A DNA stretch of 64,000 nt. Origin: an uncultured Thermogutta sp. (lineage in GTDB: Bacteria > Planctomycetota > Planctomycetia > Pirellulales > Thermoguttaceae). Made by a program: the position numbers and the translations under genes. This document shows positions 16,514-26,185 of the stretch, piece after piece. Positions within the stretch are counted from its first letter, which is position 1, and each line of letters opens with the position of its first letter. Where the stretch lies: assembly GCA_937128505.1 (NCBI GenBank), contig CAKZMM010000018.1:1-64000 (forward strand). The letters run 5' to 3'. Under the pieces are notes generated by a model. The model had not been told where the DNA came from. It saw nothing but the letters and a program-made list of their open reading frames with translations, and made no database searches.

Positions 16514-18859
16514 ATGCCGAAAAGCGAGGCCATTTGGTGCCTAGACATTGGCTATGCTGCGTTGAAAGCTTTGCGTTGCCGCCGCGGAGATCGTCCTAAT
16601 CAATTGATCGCGGAGGCATTCGATTTTATCGAATACCCCAAGCTCCTGACACAACCGGGGGCTGAAAGTGAGGAAATCCTCTCCCATGCCCTTAAGCAGT
16701 TTCAAAGCCGGAACAATCTCCGCGGCGAGCGGGTAGCGGTCTCTGTCCCGGGGCAAAGCGGTTTGGCTCGCTTCATTAAACTACCGCCGGTAGAGGCGCG
16801 GCGAATTCCCGACATCGTCCGATATGAGGCTCGCCAACAGATCCCGTTCAGTCTGGACGAGGTCGTTTGGTCCTATCAGCGGATGCGCGGCGGCATGGAG
16901 GAGGAGGGCTTCGTGCTGGAGGCCGAGATTGGCCTTTTCGCTATGAAGCGCGACCAGGTTTACCGCGCTTTGGCACCGCTACAGGCGGTCGGGATCGAGG
17001 CAGAAATCGTCCAGTTAGCGCCGTTAGCCTTATACAACTTCCTGGTATTCGAGCGCTGGGACGAGCTTCCCACCGAGGCCGAGTACGACCCTGATAACCC
17101 GCCCGCGTACTACGTCATCTTGTCCATGGGTACTGACGCAAGCGACCTGGTCATCACAAACGGGTACCGGGTTTGGCAGCGGAGCATCCCCCTGGGCGGC
17201 AACCACTTTACCCGTGCCCTGACGAAAGAACTGAAACTGACATTTGCGAAGGCGGAGCACCTCAAGCGGAATACAACGGCCGCCGAGGATCCCAAAGCGG
17301 TTTTCCAGGCAATGCGGCCGGTCTTCAATGATTTGCTGACTGAAGTCCAGCGCTCTATTAACTACTTCAGCAGCATCAACCGCGCTGCTGAAATTCGCTA
17401 CTTGTTACCGCTAGGCAATGCGATGAAGTTGCCCGGGTTGCGGCGCTATTTAGGCCAAAGCCTCGGATACGAGGTCATTGACATTCAAAGCTTCGGCGGC
17501 TTGGCCGGGCCGGAAGTAACCCAGGCACCTGCTTTTCAAGAGAACCTCTTGAGCTTTGCCGTATGTTATGGCTTGGCCGTTCAGGGGGTGAATCAGGGTC
17601 GAATTGAAACCAATCTGTTGCCGCCAGAGATCGTTCAGGAGCGCCTAATCCGATCGAAAAAACCGTGGGCGGTGGCCGCTGCCGCCACATTACTGTTGGG
17701 TTTCACGCTAAGCTTCCTCGGGTATTCGCGTGCTTTAGGCGTGATGTCGCCTGAGCGATTTTCCGCATCGGAAAACGAAGCAGCTCAGGTAGTGAAGGAA
17801 TCCCAAGCGCTTCAATCGCAAAAATCGTCGGCACTCTCGGCCTTTGATGCGACGGATCAAATCGGGAAGAATGTGGTCAGCCACGTTGAGCAGCGAATTC
17901 AGTGGCTAGAACTCTTGCGAGCCATCAATGAGTGTTTGCCCCGGGATCCGGAGGATAAGAAGCCTGAGGATATCGAGCTCCGTAACGAGCTTCATATCGT
18001 CAGTGTGGATAGCCAATATGTCGAGGACTTGAGCCAATGGTTTGCTATGGTGTCGCGGTGGTATCAACCGCTGGATGTTTCGGGCCAAGCAGGTGCAGGG
18101 GCTCCCACAACGCCTGGAGGTATGCCCGGAACTCCTGGGGGTGCGGCAGCACCGTTGGGAGCACCTCCGGGGAGTGCCATGGCGGCACCGCTCGGCGGGA
18201 TGATGCCGGGAACCGGAACCTCGGTCGAGGGTCCGAAGGGGGCCGGTTATGTCATTCAACTTACCGGTTATCACTACCACAACCGACCGACCGCCGGCGA
18301 CATTCAGGGTGCCCAGTATGTGCGGGAAACCCTCTTAAGGAATTTGGAATGTCAACGGGTGATATTGCCCAAAGTGGAGGAGCCCGGCACAGAATGGGTC
18401 AGCATGAAGGAGTTGGGAATCGGCTACCCGGTGCTCATCAATCCTGGTAGACCGGTCGAGGTACGAATTCGCAAACCATCCTTCCGCGGGTTTGGGCCCA
18501 GCGGTAGTTTCGATGAAGGCTACTCAGGCATGCCCGGGGGACCCATGTCAGGATACGCCACGACTTTAACACCGGGAATGGGTAGCAGTCCATACAACCC
18601 CTACGCCGCGACAAGGGGGCCTGGGTATCTGGGGGCGACCGGGGCCCCGGGAACCAGCGCTAGTGTTCGGCCGGAGGAATTAGAGATCGTTTTGCGACGT
18701 TTCGATTTCGTCGTGCAGTTTTGCTGGCAACCCACTTCAGCCCGTGAGCGCCACGAAAAGCGGCGTCAGATGGAGGAAGCACAACAAACGGCAACGGGGG
18801 AAGTCGGGGCCACGGGGTCCCAAACCCCTCAGCCCACCTCCCCGCCTGGGACTGGATAA
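16514..18859 (+). CDS. PilM-PilN fusion protein, pilus/secretion inner-membrane platform
   Basis: A 781-residue protein. Residues 1-355 are a PilM actin-like ATPase: WCLDIGYAALKAL is phosphate loop 1, then IVRYEARQQIPFSLDEVVW and LGGNHFTRALTKEL, which are PilM hallmarks. Directly after it comes ETNLLPPEI (NLLP at 367-370), the motif by which PilN binds PilM, then one membrane helix at about 384-403, a coiled coil to about 470 and a periplasmic part with a ferredoxin-like look (YVIQLTGYHYHNRP, EIVLRRFDFVVQFCW). In type IV pilus systems PilM and PilN are separate proteins; here they are joined. Gly/Pro/Met-rich linkers interrupt the periplasmic part (about 525-575 and 655-720). AAGGGG lies 8 nt before the ATG. 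Two single-pass proteins follow. Confidence 0.85.
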   Translation: MPKSEAIWCLDIGYAALKALRCRRGDRPNQLIAEAFDFIEYPKLLTQPGAESEEILSHALKQFQSRNNLRGERVAVSVPGQSGLARFIKLPPVEARRIPDIVRYEARQQIPFSLDEVVWSYQRMRGGMEEEGFVLEAEIGLFAMKRDQVYRALAPLQAVGIEAEIVQLAPLALYNFLVFERWDELPTEAEYDPDNPPAYYVILSMGTDASDLVITNGYRVWQRSIPLGGNHFTRALTKELKLTFAKAEHLKRNTTAAEDPKAVFQAMRPVFNDLLTEVQRSINYFSSINRAAEIRYLLPLGNAMKLPGLRRYLGQSLGYEVIDIQSFGGLAGPEVTQAPAFQENLLSFAVCYGLAVQGVNQGRIETNLLPPEIVQERLIRSKKPWAVAAAATLLLGFTLSFLGYSRALGVMSPERFSASENEAAQVVKESQALQSQKSSALSAFDATDQIGKNVVSHVEQRIQWLELLRAINECLPRDPEDKKPEDIELRNELHIVSVDSQYVEDLSQWFAMVSRWYQPLDVSGQAGAGAPTTPGGMPGTPGGAAAPLGAPPGSAMAAPLGGMMPGTGTSVEGPKGAGYVIQLTGYHYHNRPTAGDIQGAQYVRETLLRNLECQRVILPKVEEPGTEWVSMKELGIGYPVLINPGRPVEVRIRKPSFRGFGPSGSFDEGYSGMPGGPMSGYATTLTPGMGSSPYNPYAATRGPGYLGATGAPGTSASVRPEELEIVLRRFDFVVQFCWQPTSARERHEKRRQMEEAQQTATGEVGATGSQTPQPTSPPGTG

Positions 18860-19090
18860 ACGCCTACAGCGACAAGCGGAACATGACCAGCACCTTGGGT
18901 GAACACCTTTAAGCATCTGCTGTTCCTGAAACTTGTTGGTTGTATGATTCGGCATGATGGTCATATCGGTTGAAGGTCGCGACCTTTGGCGCCGGTTGCC
19001 GGCGGAGGGATTTTGCCGAATTCATCCATCGTGAAGGAAGGCTTTGATCTAAGTGCAAGTTGGAAGTCGTGAACCTTCATGGCAGCCGGC

Positions 19091-19132
19091 CTCGCAATTC
19101 CCGAGATGTAACTCGCAATTCCCGAGATGTAA
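19091..19132. repeat. Exact 21-bp tandem duplication
   Basis: A 21-bp unit beginning CTCGCAATTCCCGAGATG fills 19091-19111 and is repeated without change at 19112-19132, upstream of the second gene of the cluster. Confidence 0.9.
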
Positions 19133-19170
19133 TTTGATACGCAACAAGTAGCCATCCTGGACACAAACAA

Positions 19171-19194
19171 GATATAAACAAGAGATATAAACAA
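19171..19194. repeat. 13-bp AT-rich tandem duplication
   Basis: GATATAAACAAGA at 19171-19183 is followed by GATATAAACAA at 19184-19194, 35 bp before the start codon of the next gene. Confidence 0.7.
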
Positions 19195-19228
19195 ATTTTA
19201 TAGGGACTCTCCCAGCAGGGGCTTTCCA

Positions 19229-21364
19229 ATGGATCAGGTCAAGCAGGTCCTAGCCGTTGTTGCAAAGTACCACTTTTGGATTTTATCCGGGGTGGTAGTG
19301 ATCTTAAGCGTTGTTTTCTGGGGGACAGCCTCGGCAAAGTTGGCCCGGGCAACCAATGAGCGCCGCACCCAGTTGGAACAGCAGCGCGATGCTGTCGTCA
19401 AAGTGCGAAGTGTCGCAGCTCATCCCAATCAAAAGGTCCTTCGGGCCTTGGAGCAAGAGCATCGGCGTTTAATCGATTTGGTTTATCGGGCCTGGGCCGA
19501 GTTGTATCAAGATCAAAAAGCCCGCAATCAATGGCCGCGACAATTAGGGGATGAGTTCTTGCAAGTCATCAACTCGTTAGGGCCAGAGGATGAGATCCCG
19601 GTTCGATACCGCGAAGTTTATCAGTATTTCATCAGAAACCATTTCCCAGAATGGTATGAGATCGTTGACTTGCGGTTGCCGCCGAAGCGCGACCTTCAGG
19701 GGAACATTTTGAAGGACGAGCGCGGACGCCCGATCAAACAGGATCCTTTCGAAGGACAAACAAGAGCGTCGCCGTACGGGACCGTGGGCGGCTATCCAGG
19801 GGCAACATCCACTTATACCGGGGAGGAAGGATACGCCCCCGGAACTACAACTTACACGGGAGGTGGCCCGCAAGCGACTCAGCCGGGGGCTGAATTGGTC
19901 GGAATTGTCGATTGGAACATGCAGGATTTGCAGCGAATCCGTGCCCAGTTTGATTGGCCGACCACCCCCTCTACTTTCGAGGTGCGCGTGGCCCAGGAAA
20001 GTCTCTGGGTTTACGAAGCTCTCTTGGGGATCATTCGGGAAACAAATGCCGGGGCTACAAGCTACTATAACGCAGCGATCAAGCGGATCGATGCCCTCGA
20101 GATTGGACGCGAGGCAGCCATCGCTTTTGTGCAGACTTCGATGCCCATCCTTCCCAGAGTTGGTGTGGGGGCTTACGGCACGGCCGCTCCCGGTGGTGAG
20201 GGAATGACCACCGGGTTAGGACCGCCGGGCGGGTTAGGACCGCCGGGCATGGGAATGCCGCCTATGCCGGGTATGCCTCCCATGGCCGGTCCCATGATGC
20301 CACCGGGGATGGGAACTTCGATGTATTACGGAAGCGATTATGGCCCGGAAGGCCCGGAAGGGGGAGCCATGGGGGGCTACGGTTACGGCGGTTACGGGCC
20401 GGGAGCAGGGCCAGGCGCAGCCTCAAATGTTTCCCGCGAAGAATTAATCCGACAGCAACTGACACACTTTCGATACGTAAATAAGGACGGCAACCCGTTG
20501 CCGGCCAACAGCCCCCATCCTTTCGCGGAATTCAAGATGATGCCTGTGCGGATGTTTTTGCACATGGACCAGCGGCGAATTCCGCGACTTCTGGTAAATT
20601 GCGCCAATTCGCCGATGCCCGTCCAAGTGCGTCGGGTACGGTTGCGTCCGGGACAGGGCCGTACGGTCGAGCTCGGCAGCATGGCCGGTGGAATGGCCTA
20701 TCCAGGGATGGGCGGCATGAGCGGATACTCCAGCACGGGCGTGTACCCTGGGGCTGGTGGCATGGGGGGGATGTATCCCGGAATGACCAGCACGTATGAC
20801 GAGGCTCCTGGCTCAGCTAGTCCGTACGGAACGGCCATGGGGGGTACCGCGGGCAGCTCGGCCGCGGAAACGTACGATATGCCGGTCGAGGTGCAGGGAA
20901 TTATCTTCCTGTTTAATCCCCCTGATCGCAGCAAGCTGGGCAAGGGTGGTGAAGCAGAAGTCGAAGGGCCGCTAGCCATTCCGACCGGACCGCCTCCGGT
21001 CCCCGGTGGTGCGGTTCCGGCGTCGGAAGCTGGGGCTGTGGGAGCTCCCGCCGCACAACCACCGGCCGGTCCGGCCGCTACAGCTCCGGCGGCTCCGGGT
21101 GCTCCAATCCCGGCCGCAGGGCCGGCTGCCGGCCCCTCGCCGGGCGGAGTGCCGCCTGCGGGTACCGGAGTTGCCTCGCCTCAACCACCGGCAGGGGCGC
21201 CTGTGGGGCAACCGGCACTTCCGGGCCCTCCATTCGCTCCTCCTCCGGAAGGGGTGACTCCTACGCCACCAGGACCACCAGCAATAGCGCCGGTATCGCC
21301 ATCACCTCAGCCGGGGGCCGGTGGACCGGGAGCTGCCACCTCGCCACCGCCGGGTAGCCCGTAA
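19229..21364 (+). CDS. Single-pass membrane protein with coiled coil, PilO-like topology
   Basis: A 711-residue protein not recognised as any named family. A short cytoplasmic N-terminus leads into one membrane helix at about 15-37 (FWILSGVVVILSVVFWG), then a charged coiled coil (RRTQLEQQRDAVVKV). This is the topology of PilO. A predicted globular part follows at about 75-155, then Gly/Tyr/Thr- and Gly/Pro/Met-rich linkers. Next comes a second globular part with MMPVRMFLHMDQRRIPRLL and CANSPMPVQVRRVRL, whose strand pattern would suit a ferredoxin-like fold. The last 130 residues are almost entirely Pro, Ala and Gly and should be disordered. It lies between the PilM-PilN fusion and another single-pass protein, so a PilO-like role is inferred from topology and position only. 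AGGGG precedes the ATG. Confidence 0.75.
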   Translation: MDQVKQVLAVVAKYHFWILSGVVVILSVVFWGTASAKLARATNERRTQLEQQRDAVVKVRSVAAHPNQKVLRALEQEHRRLIDLVYRAWAELYQDQKARNQWPRQLGDEFLQVINSLGPEDEIPVRYREVYQYFIRNHFPEWYEIVDLRLPPKRDLQGNILKDERGRPIKQDPFEGQTRASPYGTVGGYPGATSTYTGEEGYAPGTTTYTGGGPQATQPGAELVGIVDWNMQDLQRIRAQFDWPTTPSTFEVRVAQESLWVYEALLGIIRETNAGATSYYNAAIKRIDALEIGREAAIAFVQTSMPILPRVGVGAYGTAAPGGEGMTTGLGPPGGLGPPGMGMPPMPGMPPMAGPMMPPGMGTSMYYGSDYGPEGPEGGAMGGYGYGGYGPGAGPGAASNVSREELIRQQLTHFRYVNKDGNPLPANSPHPFAEFKMMPVRMFLHMDQRRIPRLLVNCANSPMPVQVRRVRLRPGQGRTVELGSMAGGMAYPGMGGMSGYSSTGVYPGAGGMGGMYPGMTSTYDEAPGSASPYGTAMGGTAGSSAAETYDMPVEVQGIIFLFNPPDRSKLGKGGEAEVEGPLAIPTGPPPVPGGAVPASEAGAVGAPAAQPPAGPAATAPAAPGAPIPAAGPAAGPSPGGVPPAGTGVASPQPPAGAPVGQPALPGPPFAPPPEGVTPTPPGPPAIAPVSPSPQPGAGGPGAATSPPPGSP
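20213..20248. repeat. In-frame exact 18-bp tandem duplication
   Basis: GGGTTAGGACCGCCGGGC at 20213-20230 is repeated at 20231-20248 inside the coding region of the second cluster gene and duplicates six Gly/Leu/Pro residues. Confidence 0.85.
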
Positions 21365-21597
21365 GTGGGATGAAGTCGACGCAAGATTGCCTTTTTCGTT
21401 CGGTAAATTGAGAAACTTGAAACAAGGAATAAACGCCGGATAACGGGCTTCACAGATAACTTACTTTATTGCAAAGTTTGGCGAATTTGAGTACCGTTCA
21501 GTTTTTTGGGGTACAAGGCGGGTTGCGATTCAAATAGGGGTGTCGCGAAAACTAGTTCCGAATTAATCTCGGAAACCTCTTTCCGAGGAGTCTTTAT

Positions 21598-23850
21598 ATG
21601 AAAGCAAAGCTCCCCTTCGACTTGGGTTCGCTGCAACAGCTAGCCTTGCAGCACGTGGAGAAGGTCGTGCTCGGGCTGGTGGCGATTGTATTTCTGTTTT
21701 GCCTTTATTCGGCAGTTGCCTCAGGGGGAAAGGCTGTGGGTTTTTCCCCGGAGCAGTTGCGTAGCGATGCCCAAAGTGCGAAACAACACATTGAGCAGAC
21801 CTCGCCGGAGGCAGCTCGTACACCAACCGATTACCCGGCTATTGCCCAGCAAATCCGAAGACCAATTGAGGAAACCTTTTACCGCTTTGCCACGGTTTGG
21901 GATCCCTTACTTTGGGAACGGCGCGGACTGCGGGGAGAGCCACCCGTATTCGCGTTGGAGAGCTTGCGGGCTTCCGCGGGAAATGGGGTTTTCAACATGG
22001 CGGACCCGTCCCAGTTAACACGGCCGGCTGCCGCTCCGGGCTCCCCCGGCGCTAGTGCGAGCCTGGGGGCCGGAAGGGGCCAGCGGTGGGTCGTATTAAC
22101 AGGGCTGATTCCGATCGCCAAACAAATGGAAGCCTATTTAGAAACGTTCAAAGATGCTCAGTATAAGGATCCCAACCGCGACCGACCCATTTACATCCAC
22201 TACTGGGTGGAACGTGCGGAGTTGGATCCGCGGGGCGAGGCGACGAATCTCCGCTGGGTGCGGATCGACCCACGGCAAATGCTGATGGTGGTGCGCTTCT
22301 GGCGGGGGATGGGACAGGAGGTGGTTCATCCGGCGTATTTGCCTCCGGCACCGCTACCGGGCAGTGCGCCCCTATCATTTCCGCTGGGGCCGCGTATCGG
22401 TGAAATTTGGGGAGTTGAGGTGGCTCATCCACCGGAGATTCCTCTGGCAGCGGCCATGCGCGGCGTAGCGGGCGAGCCCGGCATGGGTCCCGAAACTTTG
22501 GCGATGGGCTCCAGCAACCCCTACACCATGCCATATTCGGGCGGCTCTGGCTACGGATATCCTGGAGGTTATCCGGGCGGATATCCTGGAGGTTATCCGG
22601 GCGGTATGCCGGGGGCTCCGGGATCCGACGAGATGATGTATTCGGAGGGGATGTATCCAGGAACGATGCCGACCTATCCGAGTGGCTATCCGGGAAGCGG
22701 ACTCGGAACCATGGTCCCGGGAGCGGGCGCGGGTCCGGGGGGGATTCCTTTGCCGCCGATCGAGGGGGCACCCGCCGGCTTACCGGTTCCCGGGGTTCCG
22801 GGCCTCACGCCATCCCCCGAGGGGCAACCTCCGGCAGGACCCGGTGCGGTGGGACAGCCTCCGGCAGCACCGGGCACAACGACTCCGGAACAACCGGGCA
22901 CCTATCCTCAGCCCGGTATGCCTCGGGTGAAGTTTCAACTCTTCCGGTTCTTCGATTTTTCCGTCGAGCCGGGAAAGCAGTACGTCTACCGCGTTCAGTT
23001 GGTTCTCTTTAATCCGAACTATAGGCTGGACCCACGCTTCGTGGAGCGGCATGAGCTGACGCAAAATCCCTGGCTCGAAACACAATGGAGCGAGGTTACC
23101 GAACCGGTACGAGTTCCATTGGATGCCCGCGTAATTGCCGGCCCAGTAAAGCCGGCCCCGACGGTCATGCATGAGCCGGCGGCGAATGTAGTTGTAGTAG
23201 CTTTCCGATCGGAAGATGGCGTCCGGGCGGCCCAAGACTTCACTCTGTTGCGTGGCCAACTTGCCAACCTTGAAGGAACGATTCCGAAGGAAACACGTCC
23301 CGGTTATGGCGGCATGTATCCAGGTTATCCCGGGGCCATGACTGGCTTGGATGACCTGATGGGTACTTCGGTGAGCGAGACGATGCCCCCACCCGGCGCA
23401 CCGGGCGGACTTCCCGGTCCGGGCGGCACCAAACGGCCGGCGACTGGTCCCGGAACAAAGAAAACTGAGGAGACTGAAGAAAAATTCTCTTATTTCACGC
23501 AGATGTTGGTCGTCGATATGCGGGGTGGCGAGCGGCTCCATCGCTCCGACAAGGACATTACGGAACCCAGCATGCTGCTTTTGATGGATTCCTACGGCAA
23601 CCTTCTGGTACGTAACGAGCTGGGGGACTACGCGGAATACGTGCGCTATCACAAGGAACCCGAAGCTCCGGTGAAAAAGCCGGCAACCGGCGGCCCCCCG
23701 GGGATGGAAAGCATGTATGACGAGACCTATATGGACATGATGGAAGGGGGGTATATGTACGAGTATTACCGTGGACGTGCCGCTCGACGAGGTGGGGGCC
23801 GGATTCGAACTCCTCCCGCCGCGGGCACCCGCCGGTCCACTGGGTCTTAA
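21598..23850 (+). CDS. Single-pass membrane protein with Gly-Tyr-Pro repeats, third gene of the PilM cluster
   Basis: A 750-residue protein of unrecognised family. A 21-residue N-terminus precedes a membrane helix at about 22-43 (KVVLGLVAIVFLFCLYS). The periplasmic part begins with helices (to about 120) and a compact region with QRWVVLTGLIPIAKQMEAYL and IYIHYWVERAELDPRG, then low-complexity GGYPGGYPG and Pro/Gly/Ala stretches at about 300-440. A beta-rich domain follows (RFFDFSVEPGKQYVYRVQL then VLFNPN; VVVVAFRSEDG). Near the C-terminus are EKFSYFTQMLVVDMRGG and an acidic Met/Tyr-rich tail (MESMYDETYMDMMEGGYMYE) before a basic end. GAGGAG lies 7 nt before the ATG. Position suggests a partner of PilM-PilN; it could replace PilP or be lineage-specific. 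Confidence 0.75.
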   Translation: MKAKLPFDLGSLQQLALQHVEKVVLGLVAIVFLFCLYSAVASGGKAVGFSPEQLRSDAQSAKQHIEQTSPEAARTPTDYPAIAQQIRRPIEETFYRFATVWDPLLWERRGLRGEPPVFALESLRASAGNGVFNMADPSQLTRPAAAPGSPGASASLGAGRGQRWVVLTGLIPIAKQMEAYLETFKDAQYKDPNRDRPIYIHYWVERAELDPRGEATNLRWVRIDPRQMLMVVRFWRGMGQEVVHPAYLPPAPLPGSAPLSFPLGPRIGEIWGVEVAHPPEIPLAAAMRGVAGEPGMGPETLAMGSSNPYTMPYSGGSGYGYPGGYPGGYPGGYPGGMPGAPGSDEMMYSEGMYPGTMPTYPSGYPGSGLGTMVPGAGAGPGGIPLPPIEGAPAGLPVPGVPGLTPSPEGQPPAGPGAVGQPPAAPGTTTPEQPGTYPQPGMPRVKFQLFRFFDFSVEPGKQYVYRVQLVLFNPNYRLDPRFVERHELTQNPWLETQWSEVTEPVRVPLDARVIAGPVKPAPTVMHEPAANVVVVAFRSEDGVRAAQDFTLLRGQLANLEGTIPKETRPGYGGMYPGYPGAMTGLDDLMGTSVSETMPPPGAPGGLPGPGGTKRPATGPGTKKTEETEEKFSYFTQMLVVDMRGGERLHRSDKDITEPSMLLLMDSYGNLLVRNELGDYAEYVRYHKEPEAPVKKPATGGPPGMESMYDETYMDMMEGGYMYEYYRGRAARRGGGRIRTPPAAGTRRSTGS
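22555..22602. repeat. In-frame exact 24-bp tandem duplication
   Basis: A 24-bp unit encoding GYPGGYPG lies at 22555-22578 and is repeated exactly at 22579-22602 inside the third cluster gene. Confidence 0.9.
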
Positions 23851-24021
23851 GGGTCCATTTAGCCCGCTTCGATTTGCCCTTGTACTGTCTTTGCGAAATC
23901 CCCCGCATTGCCTTTGTTGGGAATCGCGCTCCTTCTAGTAGCACATGCCCTTACTGGTGCTTATAAAGGCTGCGATCCTTGGTTTTGCTAAAAATTCTCG
24001 GTGCAGCCAAAAAGTCTTATC

Positions 24022-25608
24022 TTAGCTGAAAAGTCTCATTTCGGGTTGGCCCTTGCCGTCTTCCGTGACATAGAACGGACGCTTTTCCACCTCGTAGGCC
24101 GTCGCCGGTGAGATTCCCATCGCCGTGTAGATGGTTGCATGCAAGCGGGTTACGTCAATCGGATCGCGGATGGCCACGCAAGGACGTTCTGGAGCTGATT
24201 CTCCGAAGACACAACCACGCCGGATGCCGCCGCCGAACATTAGCACCGAGCTCGCCCCGGTAAAGTGCCGGTGTAGCCCATAGTGGATCATCTCCTCCAT
24301 GAAGTCAGCAGGGGCGCGCGATTGGTCGCGGGCATTACTGCCAGGCACCCCCTCGATGAGCATATCGCGGCTGAATTCGCTCGCCACAATGACCAAAGTA
24401 CGATCCAGCAGGCCGCGGTCCTCCAAATCCAAAATCAACTGGGCGATGGGGCGATCGATTAACTGCTTCATCCCGGCATATCGAGTGTGACCATTCTCAT
24501 GCGTATCCCAGCCTTCGAACGGCACATATTCGGTGGTGACTTCGATGAATCGCGCCCCCGCCTCCACCAGCCGACGGGCAAGCAGGCATCCCAGGCCAAA
24601 TCGGCCCGTGTTGTATTTTTCGTAAACCTCTTTTGGTTCCTTCGAGATGTCGAAGGCCTCGCGTTTGGGTGAGGCCAATAATCGATATGCATTCTCCAGG
24701 GCCCGGAGGACGGATTCTCGATGGAAGTCGCTGGCCGGCTGACCCGCCAACTCCTGTTCCACAAGGCGGCGATAGAATGAATGCCGGTTTTCAAAACGCG
24801 AGGGTGTCATCCCGCGCGGAGGCCGGACACTATCGGCTCCCTGCTCGGGAAATGGGATCATAAACGGCCCATATTCGGCCCCGAGGAATCCTGCCGTGTG
24901 ATACGCTTTGAGTTCCTCTTTTTCCCCGATTCCTTCCAGCCGTTGACCAATGACGATGAACGGCGGGATTACAGGATCACGAGGACCAAGAATTCGGGCG
25001 ATCCACGCCCCCATATGTGGAGCAGCTACTGTTTGCGGGGGGATATAACCGGTGTGCCAATGATATTGATGACGGGAGTGCAGAATATGACCGAGGTCCG
25101 GCAGCACATGCGAACGGATTAAAGTGCCCCGGTCTAATACCTGGGCAATATTCTCCAATCCTTGGGAGATCTGAACCCCCGGAAGCACCGTGTCGATCGC
25201 CGGAAAAGTGCTCAAAATTTCGCTGGCCGGAAGTCCCTTGCGGAATGGCGCATATCGCTTTGGATCAAAAGTGTCGGGGGCAGCCATCCCCCCGGCCATC
25301 CACAAAAGCACGAGACAATCGGCTCGGGCAGGCGGCGGCGGGGCAAGCCGCAAAGCGCTGTTCTCGCGCGGCTCAGTGGGCGATGACCAACCGCGCGGTT
25401 CTGGCATCGTAAGCGTGGCGGCTCCCGCGGCCACGGCCCAGCGGATAAAATCCCGGCGACGCCAGTTGCGCGTCCCCGCAGATTGATCGATCGGCTCACG
25501 CTTGCTGCCGAAACCCTCTCCGAAAGAAGCAATCCCGTTCGGTCCCGGTTGGTGCGGACGCCCGGCGACCAGCAACGCATCACTTAACATTTCCGCTCTT
25601 TTCACCAT
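24022..25608 (-). CDS. DUF1501 family protein, Tat-exported, sulfatase-like fold
   Basis: A 528-residue member of the planctomycete DUF1501 family, related to the alkaline phosphatase/sulfatase superfamily; substrate unknown. A Tat signal begins at Arg50-52 (RRRDFIRWAVAAGAATL), about 49 residues in. The start may therefore be the second Met (MLSDALL), 18 nt further on. Family signatures are LVLLWMAGGMAAPDTFDPK, SHVLPDLGHILHSRHQYH, WDTHENGHTRYAGMKQLID and LVIVASEFSRD. The C-terminal HATIYTAMGISP motif is typical. It lies downstream of a PSCyt1/DUF1549/DUF1553 gene on the same strand; these two families are paired over and over in planctomycetes. It has a paralogue at 29431-30918. Confidence 0.9.
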   Translation of the reverse strand: MVKRAEMLSDALLVAGRPHQPGPNGIASFGEGFGSKREPIDQSAGTRNWRRRDFIRWAVAAGAATLTMPEPRGWSSPTEPRENSALRLAPPPPARADCLVLLWMAGGMAAPDTFDPKRYAPFRKGLPASEILSTFPAIDTVLPGVQISQGLENIAQVLDRGTLIRSHVLPDLGHILHSRHQYHWHTGYIPPQTVAAPHMGAWIARILGPRDPVIPPFIVIGQRLEGIGEKEELKAYHTAGFLGAEYGPFMIPFPEQGADSVRPPRGMTPSRFENRHSFYRRLVEQELAGQPASDFHRESVLRALENAYRLLASPKREAFDISKEPKEVYEKYNTGRFGLGCLLARRLVEAGARFIEVTTEYVPFEGWDTHENGHTRYAGMKQLIDRPIAQLILDLEDRGLLDRTLVIVASEFSRDMLIEGVPGSNARDQSRAPADFMEEMIHYGLHRHFTGASSVLMFGGGIRRGCVFGESAPERPCVAIRDPIDVTRLHATIYTAMGISPATAYEVEKRPFYVTEDGKGQPEMRLFS

Positions 25609-26185
25609 CTCCCGATCCCCTATCCTTTAAGTTCCCGAGAATGTGCGGGGACTTCTTTTCAAATACGATGCCATGTCTCAAAAAGGGACTTGATTGGGCT
25701 ATTCGTCCGATCAGGACATGATCATTTGCCAACCGACAACCGCCTCCTTTTTTTTTGGCCAACATTTACTCCTTCGGAATCCTCCACGAACGCTGCTTTT
25801 TCACTGCCGAATAAAGCCGGTATCTTTCCAACCGCCGGATGGCTGCTTCTTGGTTGCCGGTGCTATGCCCTTCTTTTTTTACTGAATTAAGCACGCCTAA
25901 CAGAAGTTTCGGAACCTATCTTCGGCTAAGCTGTGAGTGCCATCGGTAAACCTGTTTCTAAGTTCCTGATCCAGCGGGTAACCCAGATCCTGCTTGTGTG
26001 GCGGCGTGTACTGAGTTCAACCTCAGCGAATCAGCCCAATCTTCATTTGACCCCTTAACCCGAATTGACACCTACCCCACACCGAACCAACCCGAATGGT
26101 TAAAAACCTTGCGCTCTAAAACCCCTGGCTTGGCCTCTCTTTTAAATAACCGATTTCGTTATTTCTCATCGGACTTTCTTACTTG
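25609..26185. other. Gap between the PSCyt1 and DUF1501 genes of the second pair
   Basis: 577 bp without a convincing gene; pyrimidine-rich near 25740-25880. No terminator was recognised, so co-transcription remains possible. Confidence 0.45.

Larger units (their letters stand above)
18860..19228. other. Gap inside the pilM-like cluster
   Basis: 369 bp without a gene. It holds an exact 21-bp tandem duplication and a 13-bp AT-rich one close to the start of the next gene. Confidence 0.5.

Noticed and set aside
22540-22620. CRISPR-like short repeats in the third gene of the pilM-like cluster
   Set aside because: The repeats are in frame, contiguous and encode Gly-Tyr-Pro units; there are no spacers.
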